DNA from: Sphingomicrobium nitratireducens
Lineage (GTDB): Bacteria > Pseudomonadota > Alphaproteobacteria > Sphingomonadales > Sphingomonadaceae
Direction: 5' to 3'
Assembly: GCF_026157035.1 (NCBI RefSeq)
Contig: NZ_JANJZA010000001.1
Location: 661,001 to 725,000 of the forward strand
DNA: 64,000 nucleotides
The notes below the pieces were generated by a model, which saw only the letters and a program-made list of their open reading frames with translations, had not been told where the DNA came from and searched no databases. Below, in pieces: positions 33,426-42,691 of this stretch. The position numbers and the translations under genes were made by a program. Every line of letters starts with the position of its first letter. The stretch's first letter is position 1.

Positions 33426-34772
33426 ATGAAAAGTCCTGCCGAGGCCCAGGAGGCCGTCCAGTCCCTCATCGAACGCGCCACCAGGGCCGGGGCCGATGGT
33501 GCCGACGCCGCCTATGTCGGCGAGCGCTCCTCCTCGGTCACCGTGCGAAACGGGGCGCTCGAGGATGTCAGCCGCTCGGAGGGCGAGCGCATCGGCATGC
33601 GGTTCCTTCTCGGCCACCGGGTCGCCGCCGCGTCGACTTCCGACTTCTCGAACGCCTCGCTCGATGCGCTGGTCGAACGGCTCGCGGCGATGGCACGCGA
33701 GGCGTCCGAGGATCCCTATGCGGGGCTCGCGCCCGAAGAACTGCTGCTGAAGGGCGAGCCGCCCGCGCTGGATCTCGGTGACGGCCTCGAACCCGATCCC
33801 GATGCCCTCAGGACTCGCGCGCTCGAGACCGAGGCCGCCGCGCTGGCCGTCGAGGGGATCACCAACAGTTCGGGCGCATCCGCGTCGGCATCGGGGCACG
33901 TTTTCGCGCTTGCCACCAGTCACGGCTTCTGCGGTGCCTTCCGGAGCGGCGGACACGGCCATTCCGTCAGCGTGATCGCGGGCGAGGGGTCGGCCAAGGA
34001 GCGCGACTATGACTGGCACAGCGCGCGTCACCTCGAGGACCTGAAGGACCCCGCCGAGATCGGACGCCTTGCCGGCACGCGCGCCGCCGCCCGCCTGTCC
34101 CCCAGGCCGATCAGGCCCGGCACCTACCCGATCCTTTTCGACCCGCGGGTCGCCACCACCTTGCTCGGCCACCTGGCAGGCGCGCTCAGCGGCGCTGCGG
34201 TCGCGCGCCGTTCGAGCTTCCTTCAGGAAAAGATGGGCGAGCGCATCTTCGCACCCGGCATCCGCATCGTCGACGACCCCTTGCGCGACCGAGGGTTGCG
34301 CAGTCACTCGTTCGACGGCGAGGGACTCCCGGTAGAACGGATGGACATCGTCGAGGACGGGGTGCTGCAAACCTGGTTCGCTGCCTCTGCCGCGGCCCGC
34401 CAGCTCGGTATCGCGCCCACCGGCCACGCCATTCGCGGGCCTGCGGGAAGCCCCGGTGCGGGACCCAGCAACTTCTACCTCGCGGCGGGCGAGAAATCGC
34501 AAGCCGAACTGATGGCGAGCGTCCCGCGCGCGATCCTCGTCACCGAGCTGATCGGCCATGGCGTCAACGGGGTGACCGGCGACTATTCGCGCGGCGCGGC
34601 GGGCTTCCTCGTCGAGGGCGGCGAGATCGTCCACCCGGTCAGCGAGATCACCATCGCGTCCAACCTTACGGACATGTTCGCCTCGCTGGTCCCCGGCAGC
34701 GATCTCGAATTGTGGCGCGGCATGGACGCGCCCACGCTGATGGTCCCCGAAATGACGGTCGCCAGCGCCTGA
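33426..34772 (+). CDS. TldD/PmbA family metallopeptidase subunit
   Basis: TldD and TldE (PmbA) form a protease that acts on unfolded or peptide-modified precursors, such as microcin and CcdA. The 448-residue protein has VRNGALEDVSRSEGERIGMR near the start, NSSGASASASGHVFALATS in the middle and RAILVTELIGHGVNGVTGDYS near the end; the absence of the TldD HExxxH motif makes this the PmbA/TldE-type partner. Follows ubiA at 18 bases. No TldD partner lies in the window. Confidence 0.9.
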   Translation: MKSPAEAQEAVQSLIERATRAGADGADAAYVGERSSSVTVRNGALEDVSRSEGERIGMRFLLGHRVAAASTSDFSNASLDALVERLAAMAREASEDPYAGLAPEELLLKGEPPALDLGDGLEPDPDALRTRALETEAAALAVEGITNSSGASASASGHVFALATSHGFCGAFRSGGHGHSVSVIAGEGSAKERDYDWHSARHLEDLKDPAEIGRLAGTRAAARLSPRPIRPGTYPILFDPRVATTLLGHLAGALSGAAVARRSSFLQEKMGERIFAPGIRIVDDPLRDRGLRSHSFDGEGLPVERMDIVEDGVLQTWFAASAAARQLGIAPTGHAIRGPAGSPGAGPSNFYLAAGEKSQAELMASVPRAILVTELIGHGVNGVTGDYSRGAAGFLVEGGEIVHPVSEITIASNLTDMFASLVPGSDLELWRGMDAPTLMVPEMTVASA

Positions 34773-34775
34773 CAC

Positions 34776-34806
34776 GAAAAGGGCGCCGCCCGCAGGCGAC
34801 GCCCTC
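34776..34806 (-). terminator. Rho-independent terminator of the metalloprotease gene
   Basis: Hairpin of GGGCGTCGCC, loop TGCG, GGCGGCGCCC on the minus strand, followed by TTTT. It starts about 20 bases after the protease stop. Because the stem is symmetrical it may also serve the TldD/PmbA transcript coming from the left, but the T-run is only on the minus-strand side. Confidence 0.7.
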
Positions 34807-34827
34807 GTTCGATGGTACCTGACCGGA

Positions 34828-35847
34828 CTAGCGCGAACCCTCCGGCCGATAGCCTCTTGCCCAGGTCACGAACGTGCGTATGGCTCGCCGCGAATTGATG
34901 ACCTTGACGTATTCGTTGGGGCGACCTTCGCTGTCGAAGCCGACGATCTCCCCGTAGCGGCCCTTGCCCGCACTTGCGGGAGCGACAGCGCCGACTTCGC
35001 GGAACTGGAAGGGGTCGAGGTTTCCGGGCCTGCCGCCACCCCCTTTCTTACCGCCACCCTTGGTCGAGGTCAGGTCGCCATACATGGTCGTCGAAAGCAG
35101 CACTTCGTAGTCGACCTTGCCGGGATCACGGTTGTCCTTGCTGCGCTTTCCGTCGCCATAGGCGTTGGCGGTATAGTCCATGCAGCTACCCTTGTTCGGA
35201 TTGTAGAAGGCCTCGTCGAGATGGCCGAGGCCCCATGTGTGGCCGATTTCGTGGCACATCACGAATTCGCGCTGACCCTCATCGTCATAGGCACTCGAAT
35301 AGCGCGCATCGCGAAAATAGCTGTCGTTGATCCGCGCTGTGGCCCAGAGAAGGTGAAACGTCGACGGGTCGTAATCGATATTGGCGATGCCGACCCAACC
35401 GACATCGGTCGAATAATGGTCGGAGCACACCAGCACCTCACCCGGAATACCGGGACACAGCGACGAAGTGACTTCCGCGTTCGTAACAGGATCACCCGTT
35501 TCCGGATCGTATCCGTCGACATACCTTGGCGACTGGGTGGTGATTTCCGTCAGAACGATCGGCGACGGAAGGTCCGTGCTGAAATCGCTCTGCCATTTCT
35601 CAAGAGCGCCGGGACGTTGGGTAGGTGAAGCTGCCTGCGAATAATATTTATCCCAAGTCCCTGACCAACCAGTCCCCGATGGAGGCGCAAAAACATGCGA
35701 GATTTTCATCTGCAGCGCATCGGCACCCGGCGTCGCGCCGCCAATGTCCCATCTAAGATCCGCCCATTGATGACCCGTGCCCGCAGATGCGCTGGTCGTG
35801 GCAAGTGCGAGCGCCGCCGCGCCGCCCAGAATGATTGATTTTTTCAT
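34828..35847 (-). CDS. Secreted metzincin-type zinc metalloprotease
   Basis: 339 residues with a signal peptide (first ~22 residues, cleavage near ASA-G). The extended zinc motif HEIGHTWGLGHLD is at 199-211 (three His ligands, catalytic Glu), and CMDY at 222-225 supplies a Met-turn, so the fold is a matrixin-like metzincin. Glycine/lysine-rich KGGGKKGGGGRPG splits it from a C-terminal ~60-residue region. Local GC is visibly lower than its neighbours (rows near 35641 about 45%), suggesting transfer. Start ATG follows GAGGGGACGGGAC. A protease of unknown substrate. Confidence 0.82.
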   Translation of the reverse strand: MKKSIILGGAAALALATTSASAGTGHQWADLRWDIGGATPGADALQMKISHVFAPPSGTGWSGTWDKYYSQAASPTQRPGALEKWQSDFSTDLPSPIVLTEITTQSPRYVDGYDPETGDPVTNAEVTSSLCPGIPGEVLVCSDHYSTDVGWVGIANIDYDPSTFHLLWATARINDSYFRDARYSSAYDDEGQREFVMCHEIGHTWGLGHLDEAFYNPNKGSCMDYTANAYGDGKRSKDNRDPGKVDYEVLLSTTMYGDLTSTKGGGKKGGGGRPGNLDPFQFREVGAVAPASAGKGRYGEIVGFDSEGRPNEYVKVINSRRAIRTFVTWARGYRPEGSR

Positions 35848-35936
35848 GTCCCGTCCCCTCGTTACACACGCGGTCCGGCGAGTCGCGCCTCACCGCGCAA
35901 GGAGACAAGGTCCGCTTTTTCCTAATCTATGTCAAA

Positions 35937-36371
35937 TCACTGGGAAGTCAGGACTTTCGCGCCCAGCCGGGGGATCTCGATTTTGGGGCATCGGTCCATC
36001 ACGACCTTGATCCCGGCGGCTTCCGCGCGCGCCGCTGCGGCCTCGTCGATCACGCCGATCTGCATCCACACTGACCTGGCGCCGGCCGCGATCGCCTCGT
36101 CGACCGCCTCGCCCGCATGCGAGGAGCGGCGGAAGATGTCGACCATGTCGATCTCGACCCCGACCTGCGACAGATCGCGCCAGACATATTCGCCGTGGAC
36201 ATGTTCGCCGGTGATGGTGGGGTTCACCGGGATCACCCGGTAGCCTTGGTCCTGCAGGAATTTCATCACGCGGTAGCTCGCGCGGTCGGGCCGGTCGGAC
36301 GCGCCGATCATGGCGATGGTGCGCGTCTCCTCGAGCAGTGCCTTGATGTCCTCGTCACGGGTCAGCGGCAT
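35937..36371 (-). CDS. CoA-binding protein (YccU type)
   Basis: A 144-residue Rossmann-fold CoA-binding domain: IAMIGASDRPDRASYRVMKF at about 19-38, GYRVIPVNPTITGE, and VDMVDIFRRSSHAGEAV. Single-domain members are common; role unknown, possibly acyl-CoA or NAD related. It precedes nothing on its strand for 90 bases and is 27 bases after the Mrp gene, probably one transcript. Confidence 0.88.
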   Translation of the reverse strand: MPLTRDEDIKALLEETRTIAMIGASDRPDRASYRVMKFLQDQGYRVIPVNPTITGEHVHGEYVWRDLSQVGVEIDMVDIFRRSSHAGEAVDEAIAAGARSVWMQIGVIDEAAAARAEAAGIKVVMDRCPKIEIPRLGAKVLTSQ

Positions 36372-36398
36372 GGGGCTCTCCTTCGCCCCACCAATGCT

Positions 36399-37358
36399 TC
36401 AGTGCGCGATCGTTTCCAGTTGCGAGACCAGGGCATCGGCGAGCGTCGCGAACGCGTCCGCTGCCGGGCCGTCGCCGCCAGCGGGCGGGCGACCCGCGTC
36501 CGACGCCTCGCGCAGGCTTTTCGACAATGGCAGACGTCCGAGAAACGGCACTCGCAGCCGCTTCGCCGACGCTTCCGCCCCGCCTTGCCCGAAAGGGTCG
36601 CTGTCCTTGCCGCAATGGGGGCAGGTGTAGCCTGCCATGTTCTCGACCACGCCGAGCACCGGAACGCCGGTCTTCTCGAACAGGTCGATCGCGCGCGTCG
36701 CGTCGATCAGCGCGAGGTCCTGCGGGGTGGAGACGACCAGCGCGCCCTGCGGCTTGGCCTTCTGGACCAGCGTCAGTTGCACGTCGCCTGTCCCGGGCGG
36801 CAGGTCGACGAGGATCAGTTCGGTGTCGCCCCAATCGGCCTCGATCAGCTGGGTCAGCGCGCCCGTCGCCATCGGCCCGCGCCACGCCAGCGCCTTGTCC
36901 GCCTCGACCAGCTGCCCGACCGACAGCAATTTCACCCCGTCGCGCGTGGTGACTGGGATAAGCTGCTTCTCGCGCGCCTCGGGTTTGCGCTGCGCATCGA
37001 GCAATCGCGGCTGCGAGGGGCCGTAGATGTCGGCATCGATCAGCCCGACCCTGACGCCCTTTTTCGCGAGCGCGACCGCCAGGTTGGCCGACAGGGTCGA
37101 CTTGCCGACCCCGCCCTTGCCAGACCCGATCGCGACCATCTTTCGCTGCACGCGCGGCGCAGTCAGCGCAACCTGCACCTCGTCGATCCCGTCGATGGCG
37201 AGGGCGGCTTCGCGCAGGCTCTTCTCGAGCGCGTCGCGCGCCTCGCCCGACAGGCCGCCCGCCTCCACGATCAGGCTCGCCCGGGCGTCCTTGACGACCC
37301 TGGCACGGATGCGGTCGGCCTCGGGGTGGGCGTCGAGCGGGGCGAGCAGGTCGGTCAT
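36399..37358 (-). CDS. Mrp/ApbC-type iron-sulfur carrier ATPase
   Basis: P-loop ATPase of the Mrp/NBP35 family that carries Fe-S clusters to target proteins. The 319-residue protein has an N-terminal MIP18-like region, the deviant Walker A GSGKGGVGKST, DADIYGPSQPRLL and the CxxC motif in GYTCPHCGKDSDPFGQGG that binds the cluster. The ATG at 37358 begins MTDLLAPLDA; longer in-frame starts are a basic shadow. It is divergent from hflK with 71 bases between. Confidence 0.93.
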   Translation of the reverse strand: MTDLLAPLDAHPEADRIRARVVKDARASLIVEAGGLSGEARDALEKSLREAALAIDGIDEVQVALTAPRVQRKMVAIGSGKGGVGKSTLSANLAVALAKKGVRVGLIDADIYGPSQPRLLDAQRKPEAREKQLIPVTTRDGVKLLSVGQLVEADKALAWRGPMATGALTQLIEADWGDTELILVDLPPGTGDVQLTLVQKAKPQGALVVSTPQDLALIDATRAIDLFEKTGVPVLGVVENMAGYTCPHCGKDSDPFGQGGAEASAKRLRVPFLGRLPLSKSLREASDAGRPPAGGDGPAADAFATLADALVSQLETIAH

Positions 37359-37429
37359 GGCGCGCGGGCTAAGGCGGATTTTCGACCAACGCCACTTCTT
37401 TTTGCGCCGCTTCTTCCTATAACAACCCC

Positions 37430-38527
37430 ATGAGCATCTTTTCCGGCTGGGCCGCACGGGGACGTGGCCTGTTCAGCGAAAACAAGGGGCCGTGGGGCTC
37501 TGCGCCCGAAGGCGGCAATGGCAACGGCGGCGGCAAGAAGCCCCCCGAGGACGGCCCCAAGGGTCCGTGGAAGCAGCCTCGACCGACGCCGGGCGGCAAT
37601 GGCGGGCAGTTCGGCAATGTCGCCTCGCTCGACGAGTGGCTCAAGCGCAATCGCGGCCGCTTCGGCGGGCCGGGCGCTGGGGGCGGTCCGTCGGGCGGGC
37701 TGGTGATGTGGGGCATCGCGGCGTTCCTGCTGATCGTGCTGCTGTTCACCATGGTGCACCGCGTCGCGCCGGAAGAGCGCGGGGTGATCACCCGCTTCGG
37801 CCGCTACGTCGAGACGCTGTCGCCGGGCATCGGCTTCACGCTTCCCGCGCCGATCCACCGCGTGCAGAAGGTCGACGTCGAGAACATCCGCGAAGTCAAT
37901 GTCGGCACCGACAATGACGAGACGCTGATGCTGACAGGTGACGAGAACATCATCGACATCGCCTATCAGGTGCGCTGGAACATCCGCGATCCCGAGCAAT
38001 ATCTGTTCGAGCTCGCCAATCCCGAGGAAACCATCCGCCAAGTCGCCGAGAGCGCCATGCGCCAGGTCGTCGCGCAGGTGAACCTGCAGGACGCGATCGG
38101 CGAAGGCCGCGGCGAGATCGAGGCGCGCGTCCAACAGGAGATGCAGGAAACGCTCGACGCCTACCGCTCGGGCATTCTCATCCAGGGCATCGCGATCAAG
38201 CAGGCCGACCCCCCGGCCGCGGTCAACGAGGCCTTCAAGGAAGTCACCGCCGCGCAGCAAGAAGCGCAGAGCTACATCAACCAGGCGCGCGCCTACGCGC
38301 TCCAGCTGACCGCCAAGGCGCAGGGCGAGGCGACCGCGTTCGACAAGGTCTACGAGGAATACCGCCTCGCCCCCGAAGTGACCAAGCGGCGCATGTATTA
38401 CGAGACGATGGAGCGCGTGCTGAAGGACGTCGACAAGACGATCGTCGAGACGCCGGGCGTGACGCCTTACCTTCCGCTCAACGAAGTCGGCAAGGCGCGT
38501 CCGCGCGCCAGCCAGGGAGGCCAGTGA
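37430..38527 (+). CDS. hflK: FtsH protease modulator HflK
   Basis: HflK and HflC form the inner-membrane complex that encloses and modulates FtsH. The 365-residue protein has a Gly/Pro-rich N-terminus (GGNGNGGGKKPPEDGPKGPW), one membrane helix (LVMWGIAAFLLIVLLFTMV, about 88-106), then the SPFH/band-7 domain (PEERGVITRFGRYVETLSPG) and a C-terminal helical region. No clear ribosome site precedes the ATG. Its stop overlaps hflC (TGATG). Confidence 0.95.
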   Translation: MSIFSGWAARGRGLFSENKGPWGSAPEGGNGNGGGKKPPEDGPKGPWKQPRPTPGGNGGQFGNVASLDEWLKRNRGRFGGPGAGGGPSGGLVMWGIAAFLLIVLLFTMVHRVAPEERGVITRFGRYVETLSPGIGFTLPAPIHRVQKVDVENIREVNVGTDNDETLMLTGDENIIDIAYQVRWNIRDPEQYLFELANPEETIRQVAESAMRQVVAQVNLQDAIGEGRGEIEARVQQEMQETLDAYRSGILIQGIAIKQADPPAAVNEAFKEVTAAQQEAQSYINQARAYALQLTAKAQGEATAFDKVYEEYRLAPEVTKRRMYYETMERVLKDVDKTIVETPGVTPYLPLNEVGKARPRASQGGQ

Positions 38528-39384
38528 TGTTCGCCAGCCTGAGAGCCCATCCCATGCGCCTCGTCTTCTTCCTGTTCGCGCTGCTCGTGATTGTCACCTC
38601 GACGCTCGCCATCGTCCCCGAGACGCGCCAGGGGATCGTCGTTCGCTTCGGCAAGCCCGAGCGCACCATCAACCGCTTCCAGGAGGGCGCGGTGTTCGGC
38701 GGCGCGGGCGCGGGTCTGACCGCGCGAATCCCGTTCGCCGAGGAGATCGTGTGGATCGACAAGCGCGTGCGCGACGTCGACATGGACACGCAGCAGGTTC
38801 TCTCGACCGACCAGCTGCGGCTCGAGGTCGACGCCTTCGCGCGCTACCGCATTACCAATCCCGTGCAGATGTATATCGCCGCGCGCACCGAGGAAAATGT
38901 CGAGGCGGCGCTGCGTCCGATCCTCGGCTCGCAGCTCAGGAACGAACTGGGCAAGCGGCCGTTCGCGACCCTGCTCAGCCCCGAGCGCGAAGGCGTGATG
39001 GAAAATATCCGCCGCGGCCTCGACCGTGTCGCGCGCCAGTACGGCGCCGAGATCATCGACGTGCGCATCAAGCGCGCCGACCTGCCCGACGGCACGCCGC
39101 TGCAGTCGGCGTTCCAGCGCATGCGCACCGCGCGCGAGCAGGAAGCCCGCTCGATCCGCGCGCAGGGCGCTAAGCAGGCGCAGATCATCCGCGCCGAGGC
39201 CGACGCCGAAGCCGCGCGCACCTACGCGCAGGCGTTCGGCCAGGACCCTGACTTCTACAATTTCTACCGGGCGATGCAGAGCTACCAGACGACCTTCGTC
39301 GGCGATGGCGAAGCGCCCAAGGGGCAGACCAGCATCATTTTGTCGCCCGACAACGAATATCTGGACGAATTCATCGGCCGCTAG
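38527..39384 (+). CDS. hflC: FtsH protease modulator HflC
   Basis: Partner of HflK. 285 residues: short cytoplasmic lead, membrane helix (LVFFLFALLVIVTSTLAIV), and SPFH domain (RQGIVVRFGKPERTINRF). The ATG at 38527 overlaps the hflK TGA by one base; GGGAGG lies seven bases before it, which favours it over a GTG one codon upstream. Downstream after 73 bases is degP, as in many alphaproteobacteria. Confidence 0.95.
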   Translation: MFASLRAHPMRLVFFLFALLVIVTSTLAIVPETRQGIVVRFGKPERTINRFQEGAVFGGAGAGLTARIPFAEEIVWIDKRVRDVDMDTQQVLSTDQLRLEVDAFARYRITNPVQMYIAARTEENVEAALRPILGSQLRNELGKRPFATLLSPEREGVMENIRRGLDRVARQYGAEIIDVRIKRADLPDGTPLQSAFQRMRTAREQEARSIRAQGAKQAQIIRAEADAEAARTYAQAFGQDPDFYNFYRAMQSYQTTFVGDGEAPKGQTSIILSPDNEYLDEFIGR

Positions 39385-39457
39385 GACACCCATTCAATAG
39401 GCGTTCAGACTGGCGATTTAGCCTGTGGACGAAGACTGATAGACTGAAGGACGAGGC

Positions 39458-40999
39458 ATGCTGAGGGAGTATTCGACTGTGCGCTACGCTTACGGGGTCG
39501 CCGCGGCCCTTTTCCTGGGCGGCGCCGCCTATTCGATGACCACGGGGACGGCTCTCGGGCAGGTCGCGCAGAACGAGCCGGTCTCGGCCGTCCCGCGACC
39601 CGGCGCCCCCGAAAGCTTTGCCGACCTGGCGGCGCGGCTCCAGCCCGCGGTGGTCAACATCTCGACCACCCAGCGCGTGCCGGTGCGCAACCAGATGGAC
39701 CCGTTCGAGCAGTTCTTCCGCCGCTTCGGCGCGCCGCAGCGCCAGCAGCAGCCGGAGGGCGAGGAAGGCGAGGGCCCGACTCGCGAAGCCGGCTCGCTCG
39801 GCTCGGGCTTCATCATCTCGCCCGACGGCTACATCGTCACCAACAACCACCTGATCGAGGGTCAGGGCGGCCGAGGCACCGTCGACGAGGTGATCGTCAC
39901 GCTCACCGACCGCACCGAGTACCAGGCGCGCATCATCGGCCGCGATCCCGCCTCCGACCTCGCGCTGCTCAAGATCGAGGGGTCGAACCTGCCCTACGTC
40001 AACTGGGGCGACAGCGACCGCGTGCGCGTGGGCGACTGGATCATCGCGATCGGCAACCCGTACGGTCTCGGCAGCACGGTGACCGCGGGTATCGTCTCGG
40101 CGATGCAGCGCAACATCACGGGGGTCGGCGCCTACGACCGCTACATCCAGACCGACGCCAGCATCAACCGCGGCAACTCGGGCGGCCCGATGTTCGACAT
40201 GGCCGGCAACGTCGTCGGCATCAATTCGGCGCTGATCAGCCCGACCGGCGCGAGCGTGGGGATCGGCCTTGCCATCCCCGCCGACGCGGCGCGCCCGGTC
40301 ATCGAGGCGCTCAAGCGCGGCGAACGCCCGCAGCGCGGCTATCTCGGCGTAGGTCTCCAGCCGCTCGACGAGGACATCGCCGACGGGCTCGGGTTGCCCA
40401 AGGACAAGGGCGAGATCGTGCGCACCGTGGTCGAAGGCGAGGCGGCAGCCAAGTCGGGGATCCAGCAGGGCGACGTGATCCTCTCGATCAACGGTCGCGA
40501 GGTGAACCCGCAGCAGACAGTCTCCTATCTCATCGCCAATACCGCGGTCGGGTCGACCGTGCCCGTCGAAGTCTATCGCGACGGCAAGCGCCAGATCGTT
40601 CGCGTGACGGTGGGCGAGCGTCCGACCGAGGAAGAACTCGCGCGCCAGTCGGGCGAGGATGACGGCCTGCCGATGGAAGACGAGAACGCGACCGAAGCGG
40701 ATCGCCAGCTCGGCATGGTCCTCCAGCCTGTCGACGACAGCGTGCGCCGCGCGCTGCGCCTGCCGAGCGACCTCCAGGGCGTGGTGGTGGCCGGCGTCGA
40801 ACCGGGAAGCGCGGCGGGCGAGAAGGGACTTCGCCGCGGCGACGTGATCCTCTCGGTCAACCGTCAGCGCGTGACGACGGTCGAGGGTGTCGCGAACGCC
40901 GTCGCCGCCGCGCGCGCTGCGGGTCGCTCGAGCGTTCTCATGCTCATCAAGCGGGGCAATTCGCCCGAGGCCTTCGTCGGGATCGAACTCGCCCGCTAA
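39458..40999 (+). CDS. Periplasmic Do-type serine protease (DegP/DegQ family)
   Basis: HtrA-family protease/chaperone for misfolded envelope proteins. The 513-residue protein has an N-terminal signal anchor (YAYGVAAALFLGGAAYSM), then the trypsin-like domain with catalytic His131 (NNHLIE), Asp167 (ASDLALL) and Ser241 (RGNSGGP), and two PDZ domains (GYLGVGLQPLDEDIADGLGL from about 300; LGMVLQPVDDSVRRALRL from about 415). It is 73 bases after hflC, consistent with a shared quality-control block. Confidence 0.94.
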   Translation: MLREYSTVRYAYGVAAALFLGGAAYSMTTGTALGQVAQNEPVSAVPRPGAPESFADLAARLQPAVVNISTTQRVPVRNQMDPFEQFFRRFGAPQRQQQPEGEEGEGPTREAGSLGSGFIISPDGYIVTNNHLIEGQGGRGTVDEVIVTLTDRTEYQARIIGRDPASDLALLKIEGSNLPYVNWGDSDRVRVGDWIIAIGNPYGLGSTVTAGIVSAMQRNITGVGAYDRYIQTDASINRGNSGGPMFDMAGNVVGINSALISPTGASVGIGLAIPADAARPVIEALKRGERPQRGYLGVGLQPLDEDIADGLGLPKDKGEIVRTVVEGEAAAKSGIQQGDVILSINGREVNPQQTVSYLIANTAVGSTVPVEVYRDGKRQIVRVTVGERPTEEELARQSGEDDGLPMEDENATEADRQLGMVLQPVDDSVRRALRLPSDLQGVVVAGVEPGSAAGEKGLRRGDVILSVNRQRVTTVEGVANAVAAARAAGRSSVLMLIKRGNSPEAFVGIELAR

Positions 41000-41012
41000 G
41001 CCGCTTGCCTCT

Positions 41013-41067
41013 CGCTCCCCGCTCCCCCAAGGTCGCCCGACGACCTAACGGGGGAAGCGGGAGAGCG
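41013..41067 (+). other. Long hairpin covering the ribosome site of the HerA-like gene
   Basis: The arms 41013-41028 and 41050-41067 pair over 16 positions with two single-base bulges (A41056, A41062). An inner hairpin AGGTCG/CGACCT (41030-41035, 41041-41046) sits in the loop. The 3' arm contains GGGAGAG, the likely ribosome-binding site, and ends two bases before the ATG at 41069. It could also help end the degP transcript, but there is no T-run. Confidence 0.6.
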
Positions 41068-41068
41068 A

Positions 41069-42691
41069 ATGAGCGAGACGATTTTCATCGGCAGCGCGGA
41101 CGGTCGTCCGCAAGGTCTCAGGCTCGACAAGGCGAACCGTCACGGCCTCGTCGCGGGCGCCACCGGTACCGGCAAAACGATCACGCTCCAGGGTCTCGTC
41201 GAGGGTTTCTCCAAGGCAGGCGTCCCGACCTTCGTCGCCGACGTGAAGGGCGATCTTGCCGGCCTCGCCATGCCGGGTTCGCCCACCCACAAACTCCACG
41301 AACCCTTCACCAAGCGCGCCGCCAAGATCGGCTACGAAGATTACGCCTACGAGGCGTTCCCGGTGCAGTTCTGGGACCTGTTCGGCCAGCAGGGTCACCC
41401 GATCCGGACCACCGTGACCGAGATGGGCCCGCTGCTCCTCTCGCGGCTGATGAACCTCTCCGACACCCAGGAAGGCGTCCTCACGATCGCCTTTCATCTC
41501 GCCGACGAGGAAGGGCTCGCCCTTCTCGATCTCGACGACCTCCAGGCGCTGCTCAGTCATGTCGGCGAACGCCGCAAGGAACTGACGCTCGACTACGGCA
41601 ACGTCTCGACCGCCTCGATCGGCGCGATCCAGCGCGACCTCCTCCAGCTGCGCAGCCAGGGCGGCGACCTGTTCTTCGGCGAACCCGCGCTCAGCCTTCA
41701 CGACTTCATCGGCACCGACGAGGAGGGCCGGGGCCTCGTCAACATCCTCGCCGCCGACAAGCTCATGGCGAGCCACCGCCTCTATGCGACCTTCCTCCTG
41801 TGGCTCCTGTCCGAACTGTTCGAGACGCTCCCCGAGGTCGGCGACCCCGACAAGCCCCGGCTGGTCTTCTTCTTCGACGAGGCACATCTTCTGTTCGAGG
41901 ACGCGCCGCGGGCCTTGCTCGAGAAGGTCGAGCAGGTCGTGCGCCTAATCCGCTCCAAGGGCGTGGGCGTCTATTTCATCACCCAGAATCCGATCGACAT
42001 TCCCGACGATGTCGCGGGCCAGCTCGGCAACCGCGTCCAGCACGCACTGCGCGCCTTCACCCCGCGCGACCAGCGCGCGGTCAAGGCCGCTGCCGAGACC
42101 TTCCGCGAAAATCCCGCGATCAAGGTCGAGGACGTGATCACCGAACTCAAGGTTGGCGAGGCGCTCGTCTCGACGCTCGACGAGGACGGCGCCCCTACGC
42201 CGGTCGAACGCACGCTGGTCAAGCCGCCCCGCTCGCGCGCGGGCGTGCTCAGCAAGGAAGAGCGCGCCGCGGTGATCGCCTCGGACGCGATCGGGAGCCG
42301 CTACGACGAGGTCGTCGACCGCGTGAGCGCCGAGGAACTGCTCGCCGAGCGGGCCGAGCGAGCTGCGAAGCGGGCAGCGCGCGAGGCGGAGGATGCTGAG
42401 GCTGAAAAGCGAAAGGCGAAAGACGCTCGAACTAGCTCACAAACCTCAAGCCGCAAGAGGATGAGCGACACCGATCACATTATAAACACAGTGCGACGGA
42501 CGATTACGGGTAAGATCGGACGCGAAATTGGGAAGACGATCCTGAGAGGCATACTTGGAAGTATGAGCAAAGGAGGGCGCCTTGGGCTGGTATCTGAGGA
42601 AGAGCGTGAAGATCGGACCTCTAAGGATAAACCTGTCAAAAAGAGGCGTGGGAGGATCCGTTGGGGTCAAGGGAGCGAGAGTGGGGATTGA
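41069..42691 (+). CDS. HerA-like DUF853 ATPase with a divergent 3' end
   Basis: A 540-residue P-loop ATPase of the HerA/FtsK superfamily (DUF853, E. coli YjgR type). Walker A is AGATGTGKT near residue 29, FVADVKGDLAGLA follows, Walker B is LVFFFDEAHLLF, and YFITQNPIDIPDDVAGQLG is the sensor region. The C-terminus has the usual Arg/Ala-rich part and ILRGILGSMSKGG, where relatives normally end, but this frame runs 37 residues further. From about 42410 the GC falls to about 54% with different codon use. The last 110 bases overlap the DUF4236 gene. Confidence 0.88.
   Translation: MSETIFIGSADGRPQGLRLDKANRHGLVAGATGTGKTITLQGLVEGFSKAGVPTFVADVKGDLAGLAMPGSPTHKLHEPFTKRAAKIGYEDYAYEAFPVQFWDLFGQQGHPIRTTVTEMGPLLLSRLMNLSDTQEGVLTIAFHLADEEGLALLDLDDLQALLSHVGERRKELTLDYGNVSTASIGAIQRDLLQLRSQGGDLFFGEPALSLHDFIGTDEEGRGLVNILAADKLMASHRLYATFLLWLLSELFETLPEVGDPDKPRLVFFFDEAHLLFEDAPRALLEKVEQVVRLIRSKGVGVYFITQNPIDIPDDVAGQLGNRVQHALRAFTPRDQRAVKAAAETFRENPAIKVEDVITELKVGEALVSTLDEDGAPTPVERTLVKPPRSRAGVLSKEERAAVIASDAIGSRYDEVVDRVSAEELLAERAERAAKRAAREAEDAEAEKRKAKDARTSSQTSSRKRMSDTDHIINTVRRTITGKIGREIGKTILRGILGSMSKGGRLGLVSEEEREDRTSKDKPVKKRRGRIRWGQGSESGD

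Noticed and set aside
41011-41067. Hairpin after degP as an ordinary terminator
   Set aside because: No T-run follows either arm and it ends at the next start codon; a regulatory hairpin fits better, though partial termination is not excluded.
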